Shown here piece by piece: positions 1 to 6,429 of a stretch of 8,192 nt of DNA. Within the stretch, counting starts at the first letter, position 1. The number at the start of each line of letters is the position of its first letter. Source of the stretch: Planctomycetota bacterium (GTDB lineage Bacteria > Patescibacteriota > Patescibacteriia > Patescibacteriales > UBA12465); assembly GCA_025453315.1 (NCBI GenBank), contig JALOQQ010000037.1:1-8192 (forward strand), given 5' to 3'. The notes below the pieces were generated by a model. That model was given only the letters and a program-made list of their open reading frames with translations. It was not told the origin of the DNA and did no database searches. The translations under genes were made by a program, and so were the position numbers.

Positions 1-2076
1 CCACGTAAACAAACTTTTACTAATACTACCTCTACGTTACGTAAATACGATATTTATGATGGTTATTTTTCTGACCGCTCTACTTCGCCCGGCACTCCTT
101 ATGTTACGCCTTTAACTAATTTTGCTGATAGTACTGGCCGCTTTTTAGTTCGTACCTATTCTTCAGTGGCTTCCACTAATCAATATGCTCTAGATTTTGT
201 TTCTTTGGAATTCGGTACGGATGAAATTTATGAGCCAGCTGATTTAATTAGAACTCAAACCGGTACTACTACTAATTATCTTTCGGATTTAGTCGGTGCT
301 ACTTATGCCAATCTTAATGCCTCCGATGATAATAAAATAACTATTCCGCAATCTGGCTCTGCCAATCCAGCTGATTTTTATTTTACTTTTAAAAATGTTA
401 AGGCCTATACTGGCGCCAATAGTTTATTAATTTCTCCGGAAATGTGTGTCTCTTCTTCGGCTCTTATCGTAACTCCTTATCTTTATAATTTTACCACTTC
501 AACTTGGACAGCTATTACTTCAGCTATTACACCAACTACTTGTGCTACTGATACAGAATACGCTTGGGCCGTTAATAGCACTACTGTTTCTGGATTCGCT
601 TTAAGCAATTATATTTCTAGTAATAGAGAAATGCGTTTACGTTTTTTAACTAATACTCCTGTGGCGGTTTATAATTTGCAGCTCGATCGCTTATATTTAA
701 TGCTTGGTTCTATTAATAATGATGCGGCTCAATGTGAAGTTTCTTGGGGCACTGGTACCGCCGGAAATTGTATTAATACTCGTGATACTATGGAGAGTAA
801 AATAGCCACTTCCACCAGTTCAACTTGGCAGACCACAGCCACTTTAGAATACCCTTCTTCCTATTATGCTTTAGATAATGATAATGATGCTACTAATAAT
901 GAATATGCTGCTGCGCAAAATCTTTCTTTTCCAATTTCTTTATCTTCTAACACGGATATTTCTGCTACTCATTATGCCGTTAAGTTTCGTTCTAATAGCG
1001 TCAACCAAACTATGCAATTACAAGTTAGAGATTATTCTGGTTTAGTCGGTACTTCTGGTTGGAATAATACTTTAGCTAATGAGACTAATGCTAACACTAT
1101 TTATTCTTGGGCTGATACTTGGGTTAATGAAGAATATAGAAAAGATATTGATAAAATTTGGCAGTCTTCAACTAGTACTATGAATATGCGCATGCGTACT
1201 TCGGCCGGTAATACTACTAATCCCGGAACGCGTGATTGGGATTTTGCTTTAATGAGTATGCGTTACCTTGATGCTAATAATCAGGCACCTACCGTTGCTT
1301 TGGTTTCTCTAAATAGCGGCAATAATATTACTTTAACACCAAACACTACCACCCCAATTACCATTACGGCTGTAGTGGCTGACGAACAAGGCTATGGTGA
1401 TATTAGTTCAGTTCAAGCTAAAATTTTCCGTTCGGGCTTAGTCAATAGTTATAATTGTACTAATAATGACAATAATTGTTATAGCATCGCCTGTTCGCTT
1501 AGTTCTTGTGTTAGCAATTCTTGTCTAGCAACTTGTACAGTTGATTTTCAATTTTTTGCTGAGCCCACTGATAATGGTGCTTATGCTATTAGTCAGAATT
1601 GGAATAATCAAACTTGGGTAGCTAGAGTGGAAGCGACTGACGCTAGCGGACAAAAGGGGGCTAGTGATAATGCTTATGAAGAAAGTGTTGAAGTAAACAC
1701 TTTATTAGCTATTGATGTTAATAATCTTAATTATGGTTCAGCTGATCCGGATACGGTTAGTTCAGAGCAAACGTCCACGATGATTACTACTGGCAATGTT
1801 CCAGTTGATGTTAATTTATCCGGTACAGATTTAGTAAGCGGCACTAATTATATTCCAGTAGCTCAACAAAAATACAATTTAACCAGTAGCTTTAATTGGG
1901 GAACGCAGGGAACGGCTCTTAGTAGTACCCCAACCCTATTAAATTTACCTAGTAGTAAGCCAACTACTACGCCGAGTGATGCTAGCGTTAATACTTATTG
2001 GCGACTAAGAACCCCTCTCTTTCAAAAAGCAGGAGTATACAATGGCACAAACACTGTAACAGCGGTAGAAGGCTAA
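1..2076 (+). CDS. Large secreted surface protein, 5'-truncated by the window edge
   Basis: The reading frame is open from base 1 and 691 residues are visible; the true start and any signal peptide lie to the left. The GTG at 166 is an internal valine, because the same frame continues upstream without a stop. The protein is rich in Thr, Ser and Asn with evenly spread aromatics, as in extracellular beta-sandwich proteins. Residues from about 428 (QAPTVALV) to 691 form a C-terminal module with a six-cysteine cluster near residues 475-510, then AEPTD, LNYGSADP, NLSGTDL, IPVAQQKYNL, YWRLR and GVYNGTNT. The same landmarks recur in the same order in the next gene, so the two are paralogues in this region. 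It ends right after the last predicted strand, with no LPxTG motif, membrane helix or basic tail, so anchoring must be through a partner or the missing N-terminus. I do not recognise the family; a cell-surface or adhesin-like role is inferred. Confidence 0.85.
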   Translation, partial: PRKQTFTNTTSTLRKYDIYDGYFSDRSTSPGTPYVTPLTNFADSTGRFLVRTYSSVASTNQYALDFVSLEFGTDEIYEPADLIRTQTGTTTNYLSDLVGATYANLNASDDNKITIPQSGSANPADFYFTFKNVKAYTGANSLLISPEMCVSSSALIVTPYLYNFTTSTWTAITSAITPTTCATDTEYAWAVNSTTVSGFALSNYISSNREMRLRFLTNTPVAVYNLQLDRLYLMLGSINNDAAQCEVSWGTGTAGNCINTRDTMESKIATSTSSTWQTTATLEYPSSYYALDNDNDATNNEYAAAQNLSFPISLSSNTDISATHYAVKFRSNSVNQTMQLQVRDYSGLVGTSGWNNTLANETNANTIYSWADTWVNEEYRKDIDKIWQSSTSTMNMRMRTSAGNTTNPGTRDWDFALMSMRYLDANNQAPTVALVSLNSGNNITLTPNTTTPITITAVVADEQGYGDISSVQAKIFRSGLVNSYNCTNNDNNCYSIACSLSSCVSNSCLATCTVDFQFFAEPTDNGAYAISQNWNNQTWVARVEATDASGQKGASDNAYEESVEVNTLLAIDVNNLNYGSADPDTVSSEQTSTMITTGNVPVDVNLSGTDLVSGTNYIPVAQQKYNLTSSFNWGTQGTALSSTPTLLNLPSSKPTTTPSDASVNTYWRLRTPLFQKAGVYNGTNTVTAVEG

Positions 2077-2194
2077 GAAATTAATTAGGATATTGTTGTC
2101 GGGTGTTAATAATTGAGAATAATTATTTAAATAAGGAGTTATTCACAATTTTAGAACAGTAAATTCAGGCTTTTTCTCTTATACACAATCTAGA

Positions 2195-2223
2195 TTGTTA
2201 TATATCTATTATTCTGGTAAAAT
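2195..2223 (+). promoter_or_regulatory. Candidate distal sigma70-type promoter of the 2377 gene
   Basis: TTGTTA (2195-2200), a 17-base spacer and TAAAAT (2218-2223), with TGG just upstream of the -10 giving an extended -10 (TGNTAAAAT). Transcription would start near 2230 and give a leader of about 147 bases before the ATG at 2377. Similar hexamers arise easily in AT-rich DNA, so it stays a candidate. It lies in the 300-base gap 2077-2376, which otherwise holds only the dyad and the proximal promoter. I see no convincing terminator for the upstream gene. Confidence 0.45.
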
Positions 2224-2307
2224 ATAAGTATACTAAGTATTTAAAGTCTGTAGTCTTTTGTTTTTTTGTCTAATTTCAGTCTAATTTTATTTCAAAAATT
2301 TCCCCAA

Positions 2308-2328
2308 GTTACTAACATAATTAGTAAC
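2308..2328. repeat. Perfect 8-bp inverted repeat upstream of the 2377 gene
   Basis: GTTACTAA, a 5-base loop (CATAA) and TTAGTAAC make a perfect dyad. It ends 8 bases before the proximal -10 hexamer at 2337-2342, where a -35 region or a regulator site would sit. It is also inside any transcript from the distal promoter. Its size and symmetry suit a homodimeric DNA-binding protein. As an RNA hairpin it would be AU-rich and weak, and no T-tract follows closely, so a terminator is unlikely. Confidence 0.45.
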
Positions 2329-2329
2329 A

Positions 2330-2344
2330 TTTTTGCTAAAATAA
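2330..2344 (+). promoter_or_regulatory. Proximal extended -10 promoter of the 2377 gene
   Basis: TTTTTGCTAAAATAA contains an extended -10 (TGC then TAAAAT at 2337-2342). The same 15 bases occur at 6997-7011 before the other signal-peptide gene, and in both cases the ATG follows after exactly 32 more bases. No good -35 is visible here, as is usual for extended -10 promoters; the perfect dyad occupies that place. Shared sequence plus shared spacing make this the preferred promoter. Confidence 0.6.
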
Positions 2345-2376
2345 ATTATTTTTATTCACATATTATAAACAAAATT

Positions 2377-4077
2377 ATGCTAAAAAAGAGAGTTTCTAAT
2401 AAAATTTCTTTTTCAACTTTAGCTTTAGTAGCTATAATAGCTATTATTAATCTTCAGTTTTATCCAGTCTTAGAGGTAATAGCCGCTACACCGACTAGTC
2501 AAGTTACTATTACTAATGTGGTTCCAAACACTCCTAGTGCCGCTGGTGAAAGTGTTGCCTCAACTACTTCAAATCCTACTAATGCCGGCGACTCTATTAC
2601 TTTTAATGTTTTAGCTACTGATAATAACGGTGATGATTGGAAAGTGGCTGTTTGTCGTAACAATACTGTACCCACAGTTAGTGGTGGAATTCCGGCTTGT
2701 GATTTACCAGCTAACCAGCTTTGTGTGGCTTCTTCTTTTGTAGCTTCTGGCGCACAATCTTCTTGTGCTTATACTACTAGTAGTGGCGATGTTGAAGCTA
2801 ATAACTGGTATGCTTTTGCTTGTGATAATATTGGTTGTTCAGCTACCTCTAGTCAGGGAAATTTAGTTGATGGTACTCAATCTCCATTTTATGTTAATCA
2901 TGCCCCTAGTTTTTCAGCTGCTTCTGTGCCAGCCGTAAACCCATCTGTGAATTCAACTTTTACTGCTACCGCTTCTGACCCAGATACAACTGGTTCTAGC
3001 GATACGGTTACTTTATATGTTTGTAAGACGGCCGTTTTTGTTGGTGGAGTTTGTACTGGCGGAGAATGGTGTTCTTCTTCAGCTGTAGCTAGTAATCCTA
3101 GTTGTGACCTAAATGGTCGCGCCATTCAAGATGCTAGTTATAGTGCTTATGGCTATGTGGTAGATAGTCACGGAGCGGTTTCTTCGGCCGGACAAACTGG
3201 TATTAATAATCCAGCCGTAGTTAATAATGTAGCCCCGGTAGTTAGCAATGTTACTTTAAATAATGGTACGGATTTAACTTTAGTTACGCCTAATGGTGAT
3301 ACTACCGGTTTTGAAGTTACCTTTGCTGTTACCGATCAAAATGGTTGTCAAAATTCTTCTAGTGGTAATGAAATTAATGGCGCCACCTTTGATGTTTGGC
3401 GTTCTGGTGTCGCTTTAGGAAATTCTTGCACTTCTAACAATAATAATTGTTATCGAAATTTAACTTCTTGTGTTCAGGATGGTGGTTCTTGTACCAGTTC
3501 TTCTGATACTGATTCAACTTGGACTTGTACTTTTGCTTTAAAATATCACGCCGATCCAACTGATACTGGTAGTCAATTTGCCACTGAAAATTGGTTAGCT
3601 ACAGCATTAGCCACTGACGATAATGCTCAGAATTCTTCTCGCGTTGATTCTGGTGCTGGCGTAGAACTAAATCAGTTTATGGCTTATAACGTTCAACAGG
3701 GTGCTATTAACTATGGCTCTTTAGCTCCTAACGCTACTTCCGCTACTGATCAAGTTACTACCATTGAAGCTCAGGGTAATACCGGTTTAAATCAGAATCT
3801 TTCTGGTGTTGATATGAGCGATGGTTCTTCCCATACTATTCCAGTTGGTCAACAACATTACAGTTTAATTTCAGACTTTACTTATGGTACTGGTGATGCC
3901 GCTCTTACTACTTCTGCTTCTTTGAATAACATTCTTTGTTCTAAAACCACCACTTCCGGCGCTAATGCTACTAAGAATGCCTATTGGAAAATAAGAATAC
4001 CACTTAATCAATATGCCGCTTCTTATACCGGCACCAATACTATTGTTGGAGTAGTTAGTTCATCGGCCAATTGGTAG
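2377..4077 (+). CDS. Secreted modular surface protein with signal peptide and Cys-rich Ig/cadherin-like repeats
   Basis: 566 residues from the ATG at 2377. An in-frame TTG at 2266 would put 37 residues before the signal peptide, so the ATG is chosen. Residues 1-37 are a signal peptide: MLKKR basic end, hydrophobic core (LALVAIIAII), probable cleavage after VIAA. Two related modules follow, roughly residues 49-174 and 175-285, each with a VxVC strand, several paired cysteines and a late Y/W-A-Y/F strand, resembling Ig/cadherin-like beta-sandwiches with disulfides. Residues 285-566 match the C-terminal module of the upstream gene: Cys-rich cluster, ADPTD, INYGSLAP, NLSGVDM, IPVGQQHYSL, YWKIR, ASYTGTNT. 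It ends without LPxTG or a membrane helix. It is exported by Sec and probably held on the surface by a partner; function unknown. Stop is TAG, with no clear terminator. Confidence 0.88.
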   Translation: MLKKRVSNKISFSTLALVAIIAIINLQFYPVLEVIAATPTSQVTITNVVPNTPSAAGESVASTTSNPTNAGDSITFNVLATDNNGDDWKVAVCRNNTVPTVSGGIPACDLPANQLCVASSFVASGAQSSCAYTTSSGDVEANNWYAFACDNIGCSATSSQGNLVDGTQSPFYVNHAPSFSAASVPAVNPSVNSTFTATASDPDTTGSSDTVTLYVCKTAVFVGGVCTGGEWCSSSAVASNPSCDLNGRAIQDASYSAYGYVVDSHGAVSSAGQTGINNPAVVNNVAPVVSNVTLNNGTDLTLVTPNGDTTGFEVTFAVTDQNGCQNSSSGNEINGATFDVWRSGVALGNSCTSNNNNCYRNLTSCVQDGGSCTSSSDTDSTWTCTFALKYHADPTDTGSQFATENWLATALATDDNAQNSSRVDSGAGVELNQFMAYNVQQGAINYGSLAPNATSATDQVTTIEAQGNTGLNQNLSGVDMSDGSSHTIPVGQQHYSLISDFTYGTGDAALTTSASLNNILCSKTTTSGANATKNAYWKIRIPLNQYAASYTGTNTIVGVVSSSANW

Positions 4078-4272
4078 AAATAATAAGTTAGAAAAAAAGT
4101 TCTGGGGTTTTATCCAGGGCTTTATTGCTACACAAAAAAAGTAATTTAAAAATATTTCATATAAATTAATTAATAATTTAAGTATTAAAAATAAGTAAAA
4201 AAATAAGTAAAATTGAATAAAAAATAAATAGAATTAGATAGTAAAATTAAATAAAAATTAACCTAAAATTTT
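4078..4272. other. Extremely AT-rich intergenic leader
   Basis: By hand count, 4141-4270 holds 11 G or C in 130 bases (about 8.5%). Within it the 12-base unit AATAAGTAAAAA is repeated about twice in tandem (4187-4212). A TAAAAT at 4242-4247 could serve as the -10 for the 4286 gene, giving a leader of about 30 bases, but no well-spaced -35 was found. A short CTGG/CCAG hairpin (4102-4117) lacks a following T-tract. Confidence 0.5.
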
Positions 4273-4277
4273 GGAGG
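4273..4277 (+). promoter_or_regulatory. Shine-Dalgarno site that decides the start of the 4286 gene
   Basis: GGAGG lies 8 bases before the ATG at 4286. This fixes that ATG as the start and rules out the in-frame TTG at 4271, which lies just upstream of the site and overlaps its first base. It is the only strong Shine-Dalgarno site before any gene in the window; the other leaders are A/T-only or absent. Confidence 0.8.
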
Positions 4278-4285
4278 ACAGAATA

Positions 4286-4675
4286 ATGAAAGCAATTAAA
4301 GCCCTGTTTAACTTTAAAAATCAAAAAGAAATTGTAATGCCCATAGTTACCCATAAGCCACCTGTATTACCAGCTGAAGTTGGTTTTTTGGCTCAATTAG
4401 GTTGGAATATTTGGAAACAAGAAAGGTACGGAATCTTTATTTATAATAATTCTGCTCCTGGTTACAATAAAATACAGATTAATAACGATGGATTTGTAAT
4501 ATTATCTAGAGAAGTGAATAAATCAGAACATACTAGCTATTTTGATGTTACTAATTACCCGGTTATAATATTTGAATCTACTGAAACTGAGCAAATTATC
4601 GCCACCTTAGGATCTAATTTGCCAGCCTCAATTCTCGATAATTATAACAATAACAAAATTAGCGCAGCTGTTTAA
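4286..4675 (+). CDS. Hypothetical protein, 129 residues
   Basis: ATG at 4286 with GGAGG 8 bases upstream. There is no signal peptide or membrane segment, so it is probably cytoplasmic. The N-terminus is basic (MKAIKALFNFKNQKE), followed by a Pro-rich linker (THKPPVLP). A compact alpha/beta-looking core follows with aromatic strands (GWNIWKQERYGIFIYNN, YNKIQINNDGFVILSRE, YPVIIFESTE). The C-terminus is short and Asn-rich. I recognise no family or catalytic motif. Its strong ribosome site and own terminator suggest a single, well-translated gene. A GC-rich hairpin can form across its stop codon. Function is unknown; length, composition and initiation signal support a real gene. Confidence 0.75.
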   Translation: MKAIKALFNFKNQKEIVMPIVTHKPPVLPAEVGFLAQLGWNIWKQERYGIFIYNNSAPGYNKIQINNDGFVILSREVNKSEHTSYFDVTNYPVIIFESTETEQIIATLGSNLPASILDNYNNNKISAAV

Positions 4676-4695
4676 ACCGCTAGTCGTTTGCGCTA
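4660..4695 (+). other. Hairpin spanning the stop codon of the 4286 gene
   Basis: TAGCGCA (4660-4666) pairs perfectly with TGCGCTA (4689-4695), and the TAA stop (4673-4675) lies in the loop. The loop also holds one copy of CGCTAG (4678-4683) whose second copy (4691-4696) overlaps the right arm. It stands out as GC-rich in AT-rich surroundings. No T-tract follows, so it is not a standard terminator; it could be a 3'-end stabiliser or chance. Confidence 0.35.
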
Positions 4696-4770
4696 GAGAA
4701 GTTTGTTAGATAAGAAATGAGGTAAAAGTTATTAAAGTTAGAAAAAGGTTAATAAAACTAATTAAAGAAT

Positions 4771-4805
4771 AAAAAAAGGCGATTTTTACAGTCGCCTTAT
4801 TTTTA
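4771..4805. terminator. Rho-independent terminator, probably bidirectional
   Basis: The stem AAGGCGA (4776-4782) pairs with TCGCCTT (4792-4798) around a 9-base loop. An A-run precedes it and ATTTTTAT follows, so it can work on either strand. It ends transcription from the 4286 gene and insulates the fic promoter region. Confidence 0.85.
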
Positions 4806-4846
4806 TTCTAAAGATCTTAAAACCTTGGTCAATTTTCGATAATTTT

Positions 4847-4855
4847 TGACGCAAT
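4847..4855 (+). promoter_or_regulatory. TGACGCAAT repeat, copy 1 (candidate operator)
   Basis: First of three exact copies upstream of the Fic gene, 54 bases before copy 2. With the preceding T it reads TTGACG, close to a -35 hexamer, and TTAAAT at 4870-4875 could be a -10 at 18-base spacing, so it may also overlap a second, weaker promoter. Confidence 0.55.
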
Positions 4856-4900
4856 AAAAATAGCTTATATTAAATAAATTTTGATATAACTATTTTAAAA

Positions 4901-4909
4901 TGACGCAAT
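4901..4909 (+). promoter_or_regulatory. TGACGCAAT repeat, copy 2 (candidate operator)
   Basis: Second exact copy, 22 bases (about two helical turns) before copy 3 and in the same orientation. Copies 2 and 3 agree over a longer stretch (AAATGACGCAATRAT), which suggests a wider binding site. It sits just upstream of the candidate -35 of the fic promoter. Confidence 0.65.
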
Positions 4910-4913
4910 GATA

Positions 4914-4942
4914 TTGAATAAATGACGCAATAATGTTATCAT
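4914..4942 (+). promoter_or_regulatory. Candidate fic promoter giving a leaderless mRNA
   Basis: TTGAAT (4914-4919), a 17-base spacer and TATCAT (4937-4942), with TG at 4934-4935 making an extended -10. A start about 7 bases after the -10 falls on or next to the ATG at 4949, so the transcript would be leaderless; no Shine-Dalgarno site is present. Repeat copy 3 lies inside the spacer, a typical place for a repressor to block RNA polymerase. Confidence 0.6.
4923..4931 (+). promoter_or_regulatory. TGACGCAAT repeat, copy 3 (candidate operator in the promoter spacer)
   Basis: Third exact copy, located between the -35 and -10 of the candidate fic promoter. Protein bound here would exclude RNA polymerase. 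The obvious candidate binder is the winged-helix domain of the Fic protein itself, which implies negative autoregulation (inferred). Confidence 0.65.
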
Positions 4943-4948
4943 GTATTT

Positions 4949-5986
4949 ATGAATGAAAGACAAAAACAAATTTTAGAGTTTTCTAAAAAAAATAACTCTT
5001 TTAAAAATAAAGATTTACTCATTTTTTTTAATAATAAATATTCTCGAGAGACAATAACTAGAGATTTGTCTTTTTTGTGTGAGCAAGATTTTCTAGAAAA
5101 AAATGGCGCCGGTGCTTATGTTATTTATTCCTTGGCTCAAAGTTATAGGATATTAGAAGAGCTTGATATTGAAGAATATTTTAAAAAACCGTATTTAAAA
5201 AGAGAAATAAAAGAAAGTTTTAATTTTGAAATATTTAATCTTTTAAGCAAAGATATTTTTACATCTAAAGAAAAAGAAAAGTTAGAAAATCTGCAAAAAG
5301 AGTTTATTAAAAACTTTTCCAAATATGATAGTCAAACTCTTATCAATAAAGAATTCGAGAGAATAATGATTGAATTTTCTTGGAAATCATCAGTGATAGA
5401 AGGAAATACTTATTCATTGCTAGGAACCGAAGCTTTAATTAAGAATAATATTATCGGAGAAGGCAAGACTAAGGAAGAAACTCAAATGATTTTAAATCAT
5501 AAAGATGCTTTTAATGAGGCAATTCAAAATAGAGGACGTTTTATTAAATTGCAATCGGCTGATGTTGAATATATTCATTCTGTCTTAACAAAAAAACTTG
5601 GAATAACAAAAAATATCAGAAAAGCCGGGGTTGGTATTACTGGCACAAAGTATAGACCGTTAGATAATGAGCCGCAAATAAAAGAGGCTCTGCAAAATAT
5701 GGTTTTTTTGATTAATAAGAAGGAGCCATTTTTTGAAAAAGCTCTTTTAATCTCAATTCTTATCGCCTATATCCAAATTTTTGAAGATGGGAATAAAAGG
5801 ACTTCCAGGATGATTTCTAATGCTATTTTATTAGCGCATAATTCCATACCACTTTCTTATAGAATTGTGGATGTTGAAGAATATAAAAAGGCCGTTATAT
5901 TATTTTATGAGATAAATAATCTTTCCTATTTCAAGCAAATATTTATTGATCAATTTGAAGATGCGGTTAATAATTATTTTAAATAA
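4949..5986 (+). CDS. Winged-helix Fic-domain protein with His-to-Gln at the catalytic position
   Basis: 345 residues. Residues 1-62 form a DeoR-like winged helix (RQKQILEF, then SRETITRDLSFL as probable recognition helix, then a GAGAYVIY wing). Residues 147-153 read SSVIEGN, matching the Fic inhibitory motif [S/T]xxxE[G/N] with Glu151 as the inhibitory residue. Residues 224-242 fit the flap that docks the target. The core motif HxFx(D/E)GN(G/K)RxxR appears as Q276-IFEDGNKRTS-R287, so every position is kept except the catalytic His, encoded as CAA (5774-5776). Fic proteins usually transfer AMP or another phosphate group from a nucleotide to a hydroxyl of a target, and this His is the general base. 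The protein may therefore be a pseudoenzyme or a DNA-binding, nucleotide-sensing regulator. Three TGACGCAAT repeats at its promoter suggest self-repression. A closely spaced gene follows after 12 bases, probably in one operon. Confidence 0.9.
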   Translation: MNERQKQILEFSKKNNSFKNKDLLIFFNNKYSRETITRDLSFLCEQDFLEKNGAGAYVIYSLAQSYRILEELDIEEYFKKPYLKREIKESFNFEIFNLLSKDIFTSKEKEKLENLQKEFIKNFSKYDSQTLINKEFERIMIEFSWKSSVIEGNTYSLLGTEALIKNNIIGEGKTKEETQMILNHKDAFNEAIQNRGRFIKLQSADVEYIHSVLTKKLGITKNIRKAGVGITGTKYRPLDNEPQIKEALQNMVFLINKKEPFFEKALLISILIAYIQIFEDGNKRTSRMISNAILLAHNSIPLSYRIVDVEEYKKAVILFYEINNLSYFKQIFIDQFEDAVNNYFK

Positions 5987-5998
5987 CAAACAAGCGAC

Positions 5999-6406
5999 AT
6001 GCATTTAACGGAAAAACAAATAGCTGAATTATGGGGAGAGGAAGGTCCTTATTCAGAGGCTAGATATATAATAGAGCATCGAATCCTAGACGACTCTGTT
6101 TCAAGAATTTTTTTAAGGGTAGAAGTTAATATTAATCCCTTTACTTTTAAAATTATAAAAAAGAACAGAAAAGAGTTTATTGATGATAAAATGGTGCAAG
6201 AATTATTAAATAATGCCGAATATCTTGGTTTGAAAAATGGTTATCTTTCCACCGTTTTTCAAGGAAAGTTTTTGGTCGATGATGACAGTGAGATAATAAA
6301 GGAAGCTAAAAAGGTTATTAAAGAGGTAAAACAAGCGGTAATTAGAATGCATGAATATGTTATAAAAATAATAGATAAGCCATCTTTTACTATCAGAGTA
6401 AGATAG
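5999..6406 (+). CDS. Hypothetical protein, 135 residues, co-transcribed with the Fic gene
   Basis: The ATG at 5999 follows the fic stop by 12 bases, with no Shine-Dalgarno site, so translational coupling is likely. There is no signal peptide or membrane segment. The sequence shows an N-terminal acidic helix (KQIAELWGEEG), a beta-rich middle (SRIFLRVEVNINPFTFKII), another helix (DDKMVQELLNNAEYLG) and a Lys-rich amphipathic C-terminal helix (EIIKEAKKVIKEVKQAV). I recognise no family. Position next to a regulator-like Fic protein suggests a partner, target or antitoxin-like role, inferred from gene order only. It is not the usual short Fic antitoxin, because the inhibitory motif is already in the Fic protein. 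Confidence 0.75.
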   Translation: MHLTEKQIAELWGEEGPYSEARYIIEHRILDDSVSRIFLRVEVNINPFTFKIIKKNRKEFIDDKMVQELLNNAEYLGLKNGYLSTVFQGKFLVDDDSEIIKEAKKVIKEVKQAVIRMHEYVIKIIDKPSFTIRVR

Positions 6407-6429
6407 AGAAAATTAAGAAAATTATTTAA

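Noticed and set aside
166..168. GTG as the start of the first gene
   Set aside because: The frame is open without a stop back to base 1, so it is an internal valine and the gene runs off the left edge.
2164..2187. Similarity between 3' flanks of the two surface genes (CAGG-CTTT...TACACA at 2166 and 4115)
   Set aside because: Short, gapped and at different distances from the stops (about 90 and 38 bases); could be a duplication trace but is not distinguishable from chance by eye.
2266..2376. Extension of the second surface protein to a TTG at 2266
   Set aside because: It would bury the signal peptide behind 37 residues, and the conserved promoter core at 2330-2344 lies inside this stretch; the ATG at 2377 fits both.
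2898..3125. Minus-strand 75-residue frame
   Set aside because: It lies wholly inside the signal-peptide surface gene, with no promoter; a shadow of that gene.
4102..4117. CTGG/CCAG hairpin as terminator of the 2377 gene
   Set aside because: Only 4 bp with an 8-base loop and no T-tract directly after it.
4271..4285. TTG start for the 129-residue gene
   Set aside because: The GGAGG site at 4273-4277 overlaps the TTG and is 8 bases before the ATG at 4286.
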